From the NCBI GenBank assembly GCA_021798395.1, contig JAJZHS010000106.1, forward strand, positions 1-7,922: a stretch of 7,922 bases of DNA, in the 5' to 3' direction. This DNA is from Pseudomonadota bacterium (GTDB lineage: Bacteria > Pseudomonadota > Gammaproteobacteria > Burkholderiales > Burkholderiaceae_C). The position numbers were made by a program, and so were the translations under genes. The number at the start of each line of letters is the position of its first letter. Within the stretch, counting starts at the first letter, position 1. Below the pieces are notes generated by a model. It saw nothing but the letters and a program-made list of their open reading frames with translations, had not been told where the DNA came from and made no database searches. Shown piece by piece: positions 1-6,216 of this stretch.

Positions 1-666
1 CTGCGCGGCCTCGATCGCGATGGTGCCGGCGCCGCACAGCGGGTCGTACAGCACGGCCTGCGGCGTCCAGCCGGCCAGGCGAAGCAGCCCGGCGGCCAGG
101 TTTTCCTTCAGCGGCGCCTCGCCGTGCTCGGCGCGCCAGCCGCGCTTGAACAGCGCCTCGCCCGAAGTGTCCAGGTACAGCAGCGCGCTGTCGGCGTTCA
201 GGTGCAGGTGCACGCGCACGTCGGGGCGTTCGCGGTCGATGTCCGGACGCGGCTGGCCGATGCCGCGGAAATGATCGCAGATGCCGTCTTTTGCACGCAG
301 CGCGGCGAACTGCACGCTGTCGAGCGGACTGCGGTCGGCACTGAGGTCGATGCGCAGCGTGCGGCGCGCGTCGAACCAGCGTTCCCAGCGTACGCGCTGC
401 GCCAGACGGTACACGTCGTCGGCGTCGCGCACGCGGGTGCGCCCGGCGCGAAGCAGAACCCGCGACGCGATGCGGCTGTGCAGGTTCAGCAGCATCGCGT
501 CGTCGAACGTGCCGCGCGCGGCGACGCCGCCGCTTTGCGGCGGCTCGACGCGCAGCGTCGGCGAACCGAGCTCGGCCAGTTCGTCGGCCAGCACCGGCTC
601 CAGGCCGCGCGGGCAGGGCAGGTAGAGGTCGTGCAGTTCGACTGCAGCGTCGGCAGGCGCGCGCAT
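1..666 (-). CDS. rlmL: THUMP-domain 23S rRNA (guanine-N2) methyltransferase, RlmL type, 3' end missing
   Basis: N-terminal 222 residues of a class I SAM-dependent RNA methyltransferase related to the RlmL half of E. coli RlmKL, which makes m2G in 23S rRNA. Visible: an opening segment with PCPRGLE at 18-24; a THUMP-like region with NLHSRIASRVLL at 61-72; RAKDGICDHFR at 124-134; LYLDTSGEALFKRGWR at 163-178, typical of COG0116 enzymes; and the SAM-binding motif I, DPLCGAGTIAIEAA, at 208-221 just before the window edge. The catalytic motif (usually NPPYG-like) would lie beyond position 1, so activity cannot be judged. ATG at 666 is chosen because homology begins a few residues later; no strong Shine-Dalgarno precedes it and the frame stays open a little further upstream. 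It starts 16 bases after the gshB stop and is probably co-transcribed. Family assignment is firm. Whether it is an RlmL-only enzyme or carries a fused RlmK domain is not visible. Confidence 0.87.
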   Translation of the reverse strand, partial: MRAPADAAVELHDLYLPCPRGLEPVLADELAELGSPTLRVEPPQSGGVAARGTFDDAMLLNLHSRIASRVLLRAGRTRVRDADDVYRLAQRVRWERWFDARRTLRIDLSADRSPLDSVQFAALRAKDGICDHFRGIGQPRPDIDRERPDVRVHLHLNADSALLYLDTSGEALFKRGWRAEHGEAPLKENLAAGLLRLAGWTPQAVLYDPLCGAGTIAIEAAQ

Positions 667-682
667 GCTTCTACGCAGTGGA

Positions 683-1657
683 CTAGGCGCGCAGCGCCAG
701 CTGCAGCGCGTCGACGAACAGCGCGGCGACGTCGCAGCCGGTCTGCGCGGCGATTTCGACGAAACACGTCGGGCTGGTCACGTTGATCTCGGTCATGCGC
801 GTGCCGATGATGTCGACTCCGGCCAGCAGCAGCCCGCGCGCGGCCAGCACCGGCGCCAACCGCTCGGCGATCGCCAGGTCGGTCGCGCTCAGAGCCTGCG
901 CCACGCCGCGGCCGCCGGCGGCCAGATTGCCGCGCGTCTCGCCTCCCTGCGGGATGCGCGCCAACGCGTACGGCACCGGCTTGCCGCCGATCAGCAGCAC
1001 CCGCTTGTCGCCGTCGACGATCTCGGGCAGGAAACGCTGCGCCATGATCGTGCGCCGCCCCCAATCCGTCAGCGTCTCCAGCACCACGCCGAGGTTGGCG
1101 TCGGGTGCGCCGCCGGCACCGCTGCGCAGGCGAAAGATCCCGGATCCGCCCATGCCGTCGAGCGGCTTGACGACGATGTCGCCGTGCTCGAGTGCGAACG
1201 CGCGCAGCGCGGCCATGTCGCGGCTGACCAGTGTCTCGGCAATCAGCTCGGGCCACTCCAGGATCGCCAGCTTCTCCGGATGGTCGCGCAGCGCGCGCGG
1301 ACTGTTGAACACCCTTGCGCCTTCGCGCTCGGCCTGCTCGAGCAGGTGGGTGGCGTAGAAATATTCGCTGTCGAAAGGCGGATCCTTGCGCATCAGCACC
1401 GCGTCGAAGTCGCGCAGCGCGCGATCGGCCTGTTCGATTTCGGCGAACCACGGCCGCGCCGCGTCGAGCACCGTGATGTGGCGGCAACGCGCGCGCAGCG
1501 CGCCGGAGGCGCCGGCGCCCCCGCGCCACTGCAGATGGCGCGGTTCGCAGGCCCAGACGTCCCAGCCGCGCGACGCGGTTTCGCGCATCATCGCCAGCGT
1601 CGTGTCCTTTTTCGGATTGAACGCCTCGAGCGGATCGGCAACGAACAGCAGGTGCAT
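683..1657 (-). CDS. gshB: Glutathione synthetase
   Basis: 324-residue ATP-grasp ligase joining gamma-glutamylcysteine and glycine to make glutathione in the cytoplasm, the second and last step of the pathway. E. coli GshB is 316 residues, so this is full length. Visible: N-terminal domain with DPLEAFNPKKDTT at 8-20; MRKDPPFDSEYFYATHLLE at 89-107, typical of GshB; VFNSPRALRDHPEKL at 116-130; the ATP-grasp glycine-rich loop VVKPLDGMGGSGIF at 162-175; RIPQGGETRGNLAAGGRG at 234-251, the substrate and phosphate-contacting loop; and EINVTSPT at 290-297 with the metal-binding Glu and Asn. The start lies 10 bases after the gshA stop. A GAGG at 1669-1666 overlaps that stop codon and sits 8 bases before the ATG, which fixes the start and suggests translational coupling to gshA. 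Confidence 0.97.
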   Translation of the reverse strand: MHLLFVADPLEAFNPKKDTTLAMMRETASRGWDVWACEPRHLQWRGGAGASGALRARCRHITVLDAARPWFAEIEQADRALRDFDAVLMRKDPPFDSEYFYATHLLEQAEREGARVFNSPRALRDHPEKLAILEWPELIAETLVSRDMAALRAFALEHGDIVVKPLDGMGGSGIFRLRSGAGGAPDANLGVVLETLTDWGRRTIMAQRFLPEIVDGDKRVLLIGGKPVPYALARIPQGGETRGNLAAGGRGVAQALSATDLAIAERLAPVLAARGLLLAGVDIIGTRMTEINVTSPTCFVEIAAQTGCDVAALFVDALQLALRA

Positions 1658-1665
1658 GGCGCGTG

Positions 1666-1669
1666 CCTC
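1666..1669 (-). promoter_or_regulatory. gshB ribosome binding site overlapping the gshA stop
   Basis: GAGG, the middle of TGAGG in which TGA is the gshA stop codon, lies 8 bases before the gshB ATG. Ribosomes ending gshA would sit on this site, so coupled synthesis of the two enzymes is likely (inference). Confidence 0.6.
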
Positions 1670-2960
1670 AGGTGGCTTCGGCCTCGGGGTCGGTGGCCTC
1701 GAGCTCGTAGCTGGCCGCGACCAGCGCCAGGCGCGCGATCACGCCGTACATGTAGAAGCGGTTCGGCCCGCTGGTGCCGGGCTTGGCTTCCGGGTTGGTG
1801 ACGTTGAACTGCTCGTCGAACGCCAGCGGCACGAAATGCATCCCCGGCGAATTCAGGTTCTCGGCCGGACCGCGGTCGGCGTGCACGCGGTAGAAGCCGC
1901 CGACGACGTAGCGATCCATCATGTACACGACCGGCTCGCAGACCGCCTCCTGCAGCCGCTCGATGCTCGGCACGCCTTCCTGGATGATGACGTCGCGCAC
2001 CTCCATGCCTTCCTTGACCACGCTCATCTTGTTGCGCGTGCGCCGGTTCAGGTCCTTCATCTCAGACGCATCGTTCACCATCATCACGCCCATGCCGTAG
2101 GTGCCGGCGTCGGCCTTGACGGCCACGAAGGGCTTGTCGTGGATTCCGTATTCCTTGTACTTTTTGCGCACCTTGACCAGGACCTGGTCGACCGCCTCGG
2201 CCAGTTCCTCCTCGCCGCGGCGCTGCTGGAAGTCGATTCCGGAGCACCGCGCGAAATACGGATTGAGCATCCATGGATCGACTCCGATGAGCTTGGCGAA
2301 GCGCTTGGCCACCGCGTCGTAGCTGCGGAAGTGGCTCGACTTGCGCCGCGTCTTCCAGCCCGCGTGCAGCGGCGGCAGCAGGTACTGCTCGGACAGGCCT
2401 TCGAGGTTGGCCGGAACTCCGGACGACAAATCGTTGTTCAGCAGGATCGTGCAGGGGTCGAAGTCCTTCGTGCCCAGCCTGCGCTTGCTGCGCACCAGCG
2501 GTTCGAGCAGCAGGCTCGAACCGTCGGGCAGCGGCACCGGGCGCGGCTCGGTGATGGTTTCGTCGACGGTGCCGACGTGCACGTTCAACCCTGCCTGGTG
2601 GAAGATCTGCGTCAGACGGCCGAGGTTTTCCAGGTAGAAACTGTTGCGCGTATGCCGTTCGGGGATCAGCAGCAGGCCCTTGGCCTCGGGGCAGATCTTC
2701 TCGATCGCCGCCATCGCGGCCTGCACGGCCAGCGGGACCATGTCCGACGACAGATTGTTCCAGCCGCCGGGGAACAGATTGGTGTCGACCGGAGCGAGCT
2801 TGAAACCGCCGTTGCGCAGGTCGACCGAAGCGTAGAACGGCGGCGCGTGCTCCATCCACTCCAGCCTGAACCAGCGCTCGATCGACGGCTGGGCTTCGAG
2901 GATGCGCTGCTCGAGTTCGAGCACCGGCGCGCTTTCGCTGGAGACGAGATGCGGAATCAT
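1668..2960 (-). CDS. gshA: Glutamate-cysteine ligase, proteobacterial GshA family (not E. coli type)
   Basis: 430 residues. Catalyses ATP-dependent joining of glutamate and cysteine, the first and rate-limiting step of glutathione synthesis. It matches the family first defined from Acidithiobacillus ferrooxidans (Pfam GshA, about 430 residues), common in betaproteobacteria and not alignable with enterobacterial GshA. Typical stretches: IERWFRLEWMEHAPPFY at 27-43; VDLRNGGFKLAPVDTNLFPGG at 46-66; LIPERHTRNSFYLEN at 98-112; FDPCTILLNNDLSSG at 167-181; LHAGWKTRRKSSHF at 198-211; VKADAGTYGMGV at 281-292; MDRYVVGGFYRVHADRG at 348-364; GMHFVPLAF at 373-381. The frame stays open to an ATG at 3104, but the extra 48 residues are low-complexity and would read through the amtB terminator. 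The start at 2960 (MIPHLV) agrees with family N-termini. No clear Shine-Dalgarno precedes it. It heads a gshA-gshB-methyltransferase unit. Confidence 0.95.
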   Translation of the reverse strand: MIPHLVSSESAPVLELEQRILEAQPSIERWFRLEWMEHAPPFYASVDLRNGGFKLAPVDTNLFPGGWNNLSSDMVPLAVQAAMAAIEKICPEAKGLLLIPERHTRNSFYLENLGRLTQIFHQAGLNVHVGTVDETITEPRPVPLPDGSSLLLEPLVRSKRRLGTKDFDPCTILLNNDLSSGVPANLEGLSEQYLLPPLHAGWKTRRKSSHFRSYDAVAKRFAKLIGVDPWMLNPYFARCSGIDFQQRRGEEELAEAVDQVLVKVRKKYKEYGIHDKPFVAVKADAGTYGMGVMMVNDASEMKDLNRRTRNKMSVVKEGMEVRDVIIQEGVPSIERLQEAVCEPVVYMMDRYVVGGFYRVHADRGPAENLNSPGMHFVPLAFDEQFNVTNPEAKPGTSGPNRFYMYGVIARLALVAASYELEATDPEAEAT

Positions 2961-3004
2961 GCGGTCATGGACATCGGTGGGCCGTCGTGGCGGCAGAGCC
3001 TCCA

Positions 3005-3013
3005 ATTGTGACA
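3005..3013 (-). promoter_or_regulatory. Candidate extended -10 promoter of gshA
   Basis: On the minus strand TGTCACAAT reads as an extended -10 element (TGn followed by CACAAT), placing a start near 2998 and a leader of about 40 bases before the gshA ATG. No good -35 box stands 16-18 bases upstream. A TTGCCG is present but about 21 bases away. Support comes mainly from context: an operon-ending terminator lies just upstream, so gshA needs its own promoter. Confidence 0.35.
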
Positions 3014-3090
3014 GAGCCTGCGCCGATGCGCCGGCAACGCGCGCCGCCCGCGGATGATGCGGGTCAAGGGACGGCGCGCCGATACCATTG

Positions 3091-3114
3091 AAAAAGCCCG
3101 GCACGAGGCCGGGC
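3091..3114 (-). terminator. Intrinsic terminator of the porin-glnK-amtB operon
   Basis: On the minus strand a perfect 7-bp stem GCCCGGC / GCCGGGC with a 5-base loop is followed at once by TTTTT. It begins 27 bases past the amtB stop, a textbook rho-independent terminator. It separates the ammonium operon from gshA. Confidence 0.9.
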
Positions 3115-3141
3115 CAAGCTGCGCTGGAGATGCTGCGTGCG

Positions 3142-4449
3142 TCAGAGCACCTGTTCGCCGTGCAGGCTGATGTCCAGGCCTTCGCGCTCCTGTTCCTCGG
3201 TCACGCGCAGGCCGATGACCATGTCGACGATTTTCAGCAGCACGTAGCTGACGACGGCGTCGTAGACGATGGTCACCGCGACGCCCTTGGCCTGGATCAG
3301 CAGCTGCGCGGCGTTGCCCTCGAGCATGCCGGCGGTGCCGCCGATGGCCTTGACCGCGAACACCCCGGTGAGCAGCGCGCCGAGCATGCCGCCGATCGCG
3401 TGCACGCCGAAGGCGTCGAGGGAGTCGTCGTAGCCGAAGATTTCTTTCATGTAGACCGCGGTCCAGAAGCACACCACGCCGGCGGCCAGTCCGATGGCCA
3501 GCGCGCCGCTGGGTCCGACGAAGCCCGAAGCCGGGGTGATCGCCACCAGCCCGGCGACCGCGCCCGAGCAGATGCCCAGGATGGTCGGCTTGCCGCGCGC
3601 CATCCACTCGGCGAACATCCACGCCAGCGCAGCGGCTCCGGTGGCGATCTGCGTCGCCGCCATGGCCATGCCGGCGCGGTCGTTCGCGGCCCCGGCCGAG
3701 CCGGCGTTGAAGCCGAACCAGCCCACCCACAGCAGCGACGCGCCGATCATGGTCAGCACCAGGTTGTGCGGCGGCATCGGCTCGCGCCCGTAGCCCACGC
3801 GCTTGCCCATGACCAGCGCGGCGACCAGGCCGGCCACGCCGGCGTTGATGTGCACCACGGTGCCGCCGGCGTAGTCGAGCACGCCGTCGCCGCCGAGCCA
3901 GCCGCCCGGGCCCCAGACCATGTGCGCGATCGGCGCGTACACGGCGAGCAGCCAGGCGCCCATGAAGACCAGCAGCGCGGAAAACTTCATGCGGTCGGCG
4001 AACGAGCCGACGATCAGCGCCGGAGTGATGATCGCGAAGGTCATCTGGAACGTCATGAACGTGCTCTCGGGAATCGTCCCGGCGATCGGGTTGACGCTGT
4101 CGAGCCCCATTCCGGCGAGGAAGAAGCGACTCAATCCTCCGATGAACGGCGAGCCGTTGGTGAAGGCCAAGCTGTAGCCCGCGATCATCCACAGAACCGT
4201 GACCAGCGCGGTGATCGCGAAGCTCTGCATCAGCGTCGCCAGCACGTTCTTCTTGCGCACCATGCCGCCGTAGAACAGCGCCAGGCCGGGAATCGTCATC
4301 ATCAGCACCAGCGCGGTGGACGTGAGCATCCAGGCGTTGTCGCCGGAGTTGATGAAGGCGGCGGGATTCGGCGCCGGCGCGGCCTGCGCGCAGGCCGCGC
4401 CGCTGAATGCGGCCAGGCTCAGCGCGAGCAATGCGTTGAACTTTTTCAT
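3142..4449 (-). CDS. amtB: Ammonium channel AmtB
   Basis: 435-residue Amt/MEP/Rh channel of the inner membrane, conducting ammonium inward under nitrogen limitation. Residues 1-22 form a cleavable signal peptide (MKKF then a hydrophobic run ending near ACAQA), followed by about 11 membrane segments. Using E. coli mature numbering with an offset of 31-32, the visible residues are: Phe gate pair F134 and F138 in FQMTF (F103/F107); D192 in DYAGGTVVHINAG (D160); first twin histidine H200 (H168); WFGFNAGS at 244-251 with F247 (F215); second twin histidine H350 in FGVHAIGG (H318). The C-terminal tail GLRVTEEQEREGLDISLHGE at 413-432 is the conserved cytoplasmic segment that contacts the PII protein. 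All key residues are present. It follows glnK by 28 bases with AAAGG at 4462-4458, 8 bases before the ATG, and is closed by a strong terminator. Confidence 0.97.
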   Translation of the reverse strand: MKKFNALLALSLAAFSGAACAQAAPAPNPAAFINSGDNAWMLTSTALVLMMTIPGLALFYGGMVRKKNVLATLMQSFAITALVTVLWMIAGYSLAFTNGSPFIGGLSRFFLAGMGLDSVNPIAGTIPESTFMTFQMTFAIITPALIVGSFADRMKFSALLVFMGAWLLAVYAPIAHMVWGPGGWLGGDGVLDYAGGTVVHINAGVAGLVAALVMGKRVGYGREPMPPHNLVLTMIGASLLWVGWFGFNAGSAGAANDRAGMAMAATQIATGAAALAWMFAEWMARGKPTILGICSGAVAGLVAITPASGFVGPSGALAIGLAAGVVCFWTAVYMKEIFGYDDSLDAFGVHAIGGMLGALLTGVFAVKAIGGTAGMLEGNAAQLLIQAKGVAVTIVYDAVVSYVLLKIVDMVIGLRVTEEQEREGLDISLHGEQVL

Positions 4450-4477
4450 GTCGTGGACCTTTCAGCTGGAACGGTTG

Positions 4478-4816
4478 TCAGAGCGCGTCGGCGCCGGTCT
4501 CGCCGGTACGGATGCGCACGACCTGCTCGAGACCGGCGACGAAGATCTTGCCGTCGCCGATCTTGCCGGTGCGCGCCGCGTTCTCGATGGTTTCGATGGT
4601 GCGCTCGACCAGGGTTTCGGGAACGGCGGCCTCGATCTTGACCTTGGGCAGGAAGTCGACGACGTACTCGGCGCCGCGATACAGCTCGGTATGCCCCTTC
4701 TGGCGGCCGAAGCCCTTGACCTCGGTGACGGTGATTCCGGTCACCCCGATTCCCGACAGGGCTTCGCGCACCTCGTCGAGCTTGAACGGCTTGATGATGG
4801 CCGTGATCATTTTCAT
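4478..4816 (-). CDS. glnK: PII signal-transduction protein GlnK
   Basis: 112-residue PII protein, a trimeric cytoplasmic sensor of 2-oxoglutarate and ATP/ADP that plugs AmtB when nitrogen becomes sufficient and is uridylylated by GlnD when nitrogen is scarce. Visible: MKMITAIIKPFKLDEVREAL at 1-20; KGFGRQKGHTELYRGAEY at 34-51, the T-loop with the modifiable Tyr51; VDFLPKVKIE at 53-62; and the second PII signature TGKIGDGKIFV at 83-93. Length equals that of the family. The start is fixed by AGGAGAA at 4829-4823. A second in-frame ATG at codon 3 is less well spaced. Named GlnK rather than GlnB because it directly precedes amtB (28-base gap), the usual functional pairing. The porin gene ends 32 bases upstream. 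Confidence 0.95.
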   Translation of the reverse strand: MKMITAIIKPFKLDEVREALSGIGVTGITVTEVKGFGRQKGHTELYRGAEYVVDFLPKVKIEAAVPETLVERTIETIENAARTGKIGDGKIFVAGLEQVVRIRTGETGADAL

Positions 4817-4822
4817 GGACGG

Positions 4823-4829
4823 TTCTCCT
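4823..4829 (-). promoter_or_regulatory. glnK ribosome binding site
   Basis: AGGAGAA with the AGGAG core 8 bases before the glnK ATG is the strongest Shine-Dalgarno in this operon. It supports the MKMITA start and suggests higher glnK translation than that of its neighbours (inference). Confidence 0.7.
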
Positions 4830-4848
4830 GGAGTTGGCGTGGCGGCGC

Positions 4849-5922
4849 TCAGAACGCGTAGGCCGCCATCAGTTCAAACGAGTTCTGCTTGGTCGTCGTC
4901 GCGGCGCCGTTGACGAACAGCGGGTTGTCGGCCTTGTCCTGGCGCAGCTCGGCGCTCAGTTTCAAGTGTTTGGCCGGCGTGTAGTTCAGCGCGACGGTCA
5001 GTTCCTTGAGCTTGTTCGGCGATCCGGTGATCAGGCCGTCGTTGTCGCTCAGGTACTCTCCGCGGCCCGACAGCGTCAGCTGGCCGCTCAGCGCATAGTT
5101 GGCGTACAGCGCGTAGCCGTCGGCCCTTTGCGTGCCGCCGCCCAGGTCCTTGCTGACCAGGTCGACGTTGAGCCCGAAGCTCAATGCGTCGGTCGCGGTG
5201 TAGTTGCCGACGAAGTCGAACAGGCCGGTCCTGCCCGGCTTGCCGCCGTAGTAGCTGTTGGTGCCGGCGTAGTAGTACACGGCGGAGTACGACAGCTGCT
5301 TGCTCGGCGCGCCCGAGGCGCCGAACTCGACCAGCTTGGAGTCCGACGTGCCGTTGCTGCTGTAGTTGATGCCGTTGCTGACGCCGCCGGTCAGCGTCAG
5401 CGCGTCGCCGACCGCGTAGCTGGCGCGCACGCCGTCGTGGTAGATCGGCTCCAGGTCGTAGAAAAGCAGCGAGCGCGAGATCTCGTTGTCGGCCACCGGG
5501 TCGACGACCTCGGCGCCGGCCAGCGTCGGCAGCCGGCCGGCCATCATGGTCAGCGCGCCGAGCGCGTACTGCGCATAGGCCGTGGCGACGCCGAACTGCG
5601 GCGCGCTGGCCGCCAGGTAGCTGGCGTCTTCGCCGCCGAGCAGCGTGGCCGATGCCCCGGCGCCGCTGCTCGGCAGGTACGACACCGTCATCGACGCCTG
5701 GTTCAGCGTAAAGCCGTTGGTCTTCAGATCGAACTGGCGCTGGCCCACGGTGCTGGTGTCGAAGTGGGTGTAGCTCGACGCGACGTAGCCGGTGACGCTC
5801 AGTCCCGGGGTGGCCGCAAGTACGGCTCCCAGGTCCGGCACGGCAGGCGCATCGGTGGCGCCTGCGACGCCGTTCAGGCCGAACGCAACGCCGAGGCAGG
5901 CGGCAAGCTTGATGGGTTTCAT
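4849..5922 (-). CDS. Outer-membrane beta-barrel porin, BBP2-like, first gene of glnK-amtB operon
   Basis: 357 residues. Residues 1-22 are a Sec signal peptide (MKPIK, hydrophobic stretch, cleavage likely after AGA at 20-22). The rest is rich in alternating polar/hydrophobic segments and aromatic residues and ends in AYAF, the C-terminal phenylalanine signature recognised by the Bam machinery. LSVTGYVASSYTHF at 41-54, TLNQASMTVSYLP at 72-84, AGRLPTLAGAEVVDP at 128-142, SRSLLFYDLEPIYHDGVRASY at 149-169 and GRGEYLSDNDG at 286-296 resemble the putative beta-barrel porin-2 family (Pfam BBP2, seen in many betaproteobacteria). Start: a GGAG at 5935-5932, 9 bases before ATG, and the signal peptide. 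The frame stays open far upstream, but that part is antisense to ubiK and has no coding character. Substrate unknown. Its place before glnK-amtB suggests uptake of a nitrogen compound. TorF-type porins occupy this place in some relatives; this sequence looks more like BBP2. Confidence 0.88.
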   Translation of the reverse strand: MKPIKLAACLGVAFGLNGVAGATDAPAVPDLGAVLAATPGLSVTGYVASSYTHFDTSTVGQRQFDLKTNGFTLNQASMTVSYLPSSGAGASATLLGGEDASYLAASAPQFGVATAYAQYALGALTMMAGRLPTLAGAEVVDPVADNEISRSLLFYDLEPIYHDGVRASYAVGDALTLTGGVSNGINYSSNGTSDSKLVEFGASGAPSKQLSYSAVYYYAGTNSYYGGKPGRTGLFDFVGNYTATDALSFGLNVDLVSKDLGGGTQRADGYALYANYALSGQLTLSGRGEYLSDNDGLITGSPNKLKELTVALNYTPAKHLKLSAELRQDKADNPLFVNGAATTTKQNSFELMAAYAF

Positions 5923-5997
5923 CGAAATGGACTCCAGAGAGCGTGGCGGAGAAGCGGACTGGTTGGCTGCAGCATGGAAGGATCCCGGCTCCACCTC

Positions 5998-6013
5998 TGC
6001 AGCTTTCGTGCCA
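5998..6013 (-). promoter_or_regulatory. Sigma-54 (RpoN) promoter of the porin-glnK-amtB operon
   Basis: Minus strand reads TGGCACGAAAGCTGCA, against the sigma-54 consensus TGGCACGnnnnTTGCW: the -24 element is perfect and the -12 element has one mismatch (CTGC for TTGC), with exact spacing. Transcription would begin near 5988, giving a leader of about 65 bases before the porin ATG. This fits NtrC-dependent expression under nitrogen limitation, known for glnK-amtB operons. Confidence 0.82.
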
Positions 6014-6055
6014 GGCACCCTGCGAGGCGATTCCGGCGCGTTCCCGGCCGCGTCG

Positions 6056-6092
6056 CGCTTCATCGCGGTGCGCGGCGCCCCGCCACGGTGCA
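6056..6092. promoter_or_regulatory. Candidate NtrC enhancer sites upstream of the sigma-54 promoter
   Basis: NtrC sites follow roughly TGCACC-n5-GGTGCA. At 6076-6092 the window reads CGCCCC-n5-GGTGCA, 10 of 12 conserved bases. A weaker match at 6056-6072 (CGCTTC-n5-GGTGCG) gives 8 of 12, centred 20 bp away, about two helical turns. Both lie some 75-100 bases upstream of the predicted start, where enhancers usually sit. The G+C-rich background makes partial matches common, so this is a candidate only. Confidence 0.4.
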
Positions 6093-6107
6093 CGTGCCGC
6101 ACCGCGA
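6063..6107. repeat. 10-bp perfect inverted repeat in the enhancer region
   Basis: TCGCGGTGCG at 6063-6072 is matched by its exact reverse complement CGCACCGCGA at 6098-6107, with a 25-base spacer that itself contains GGTGCACGTGCC. Each arm carries the GGTGC pentamer of NtrC half-sites, but in inward orientation opposite to the canonical site. It may be a binding site for a dimeric regulator, or chance in G+C-rich sequence. Confidence 0.45.
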
Positions 6108-6194
6108 CGCGCCGGCCGCGCCCGCCTGGTGCGCACGCCCGGCGCGCCCGCCGCAACAGCACAGCGCACACGGGCTTGCGCCCGCGGCGACGCG

Positions 6195-6207
6195 TTGTCG
6201 CCGACAA
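6195..6207. repeat. 13-bp palindrome TTGTCG-C-CGACAA before ubiK
   Basis: Perfect palindrome with a single central base. Its right arm runs into GACAAT (6203-6208), a possible -10 for the plus-strand ubiK, so a regulator bound here would cover the promoter. No convincing -35 is seen at the right distance; TTGCGC at 6176-6181 is 21 bases away. Confidence 0.45.
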
Positions 6208-6216
6208 TAGCGGCGT

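Noticed and set aside
1386..3011. Long plus-strand open frames across gshB and gshA (also 665-1801 and 3088-4641)
   Set aside because: They are antisense to unmistakable genes, have arginine-, alanine-, histidine- and glutamine-rich composition with no domain, and arise from third-position G+C bias.
2961..3104. N-terminal extension of GshA by 48 residues to the ATG at 3104
   Set aside because: It would place the start inside the amtB terminator hairpin, and the extension has no resemblance to family N-termini, which begin near MIPHLV.
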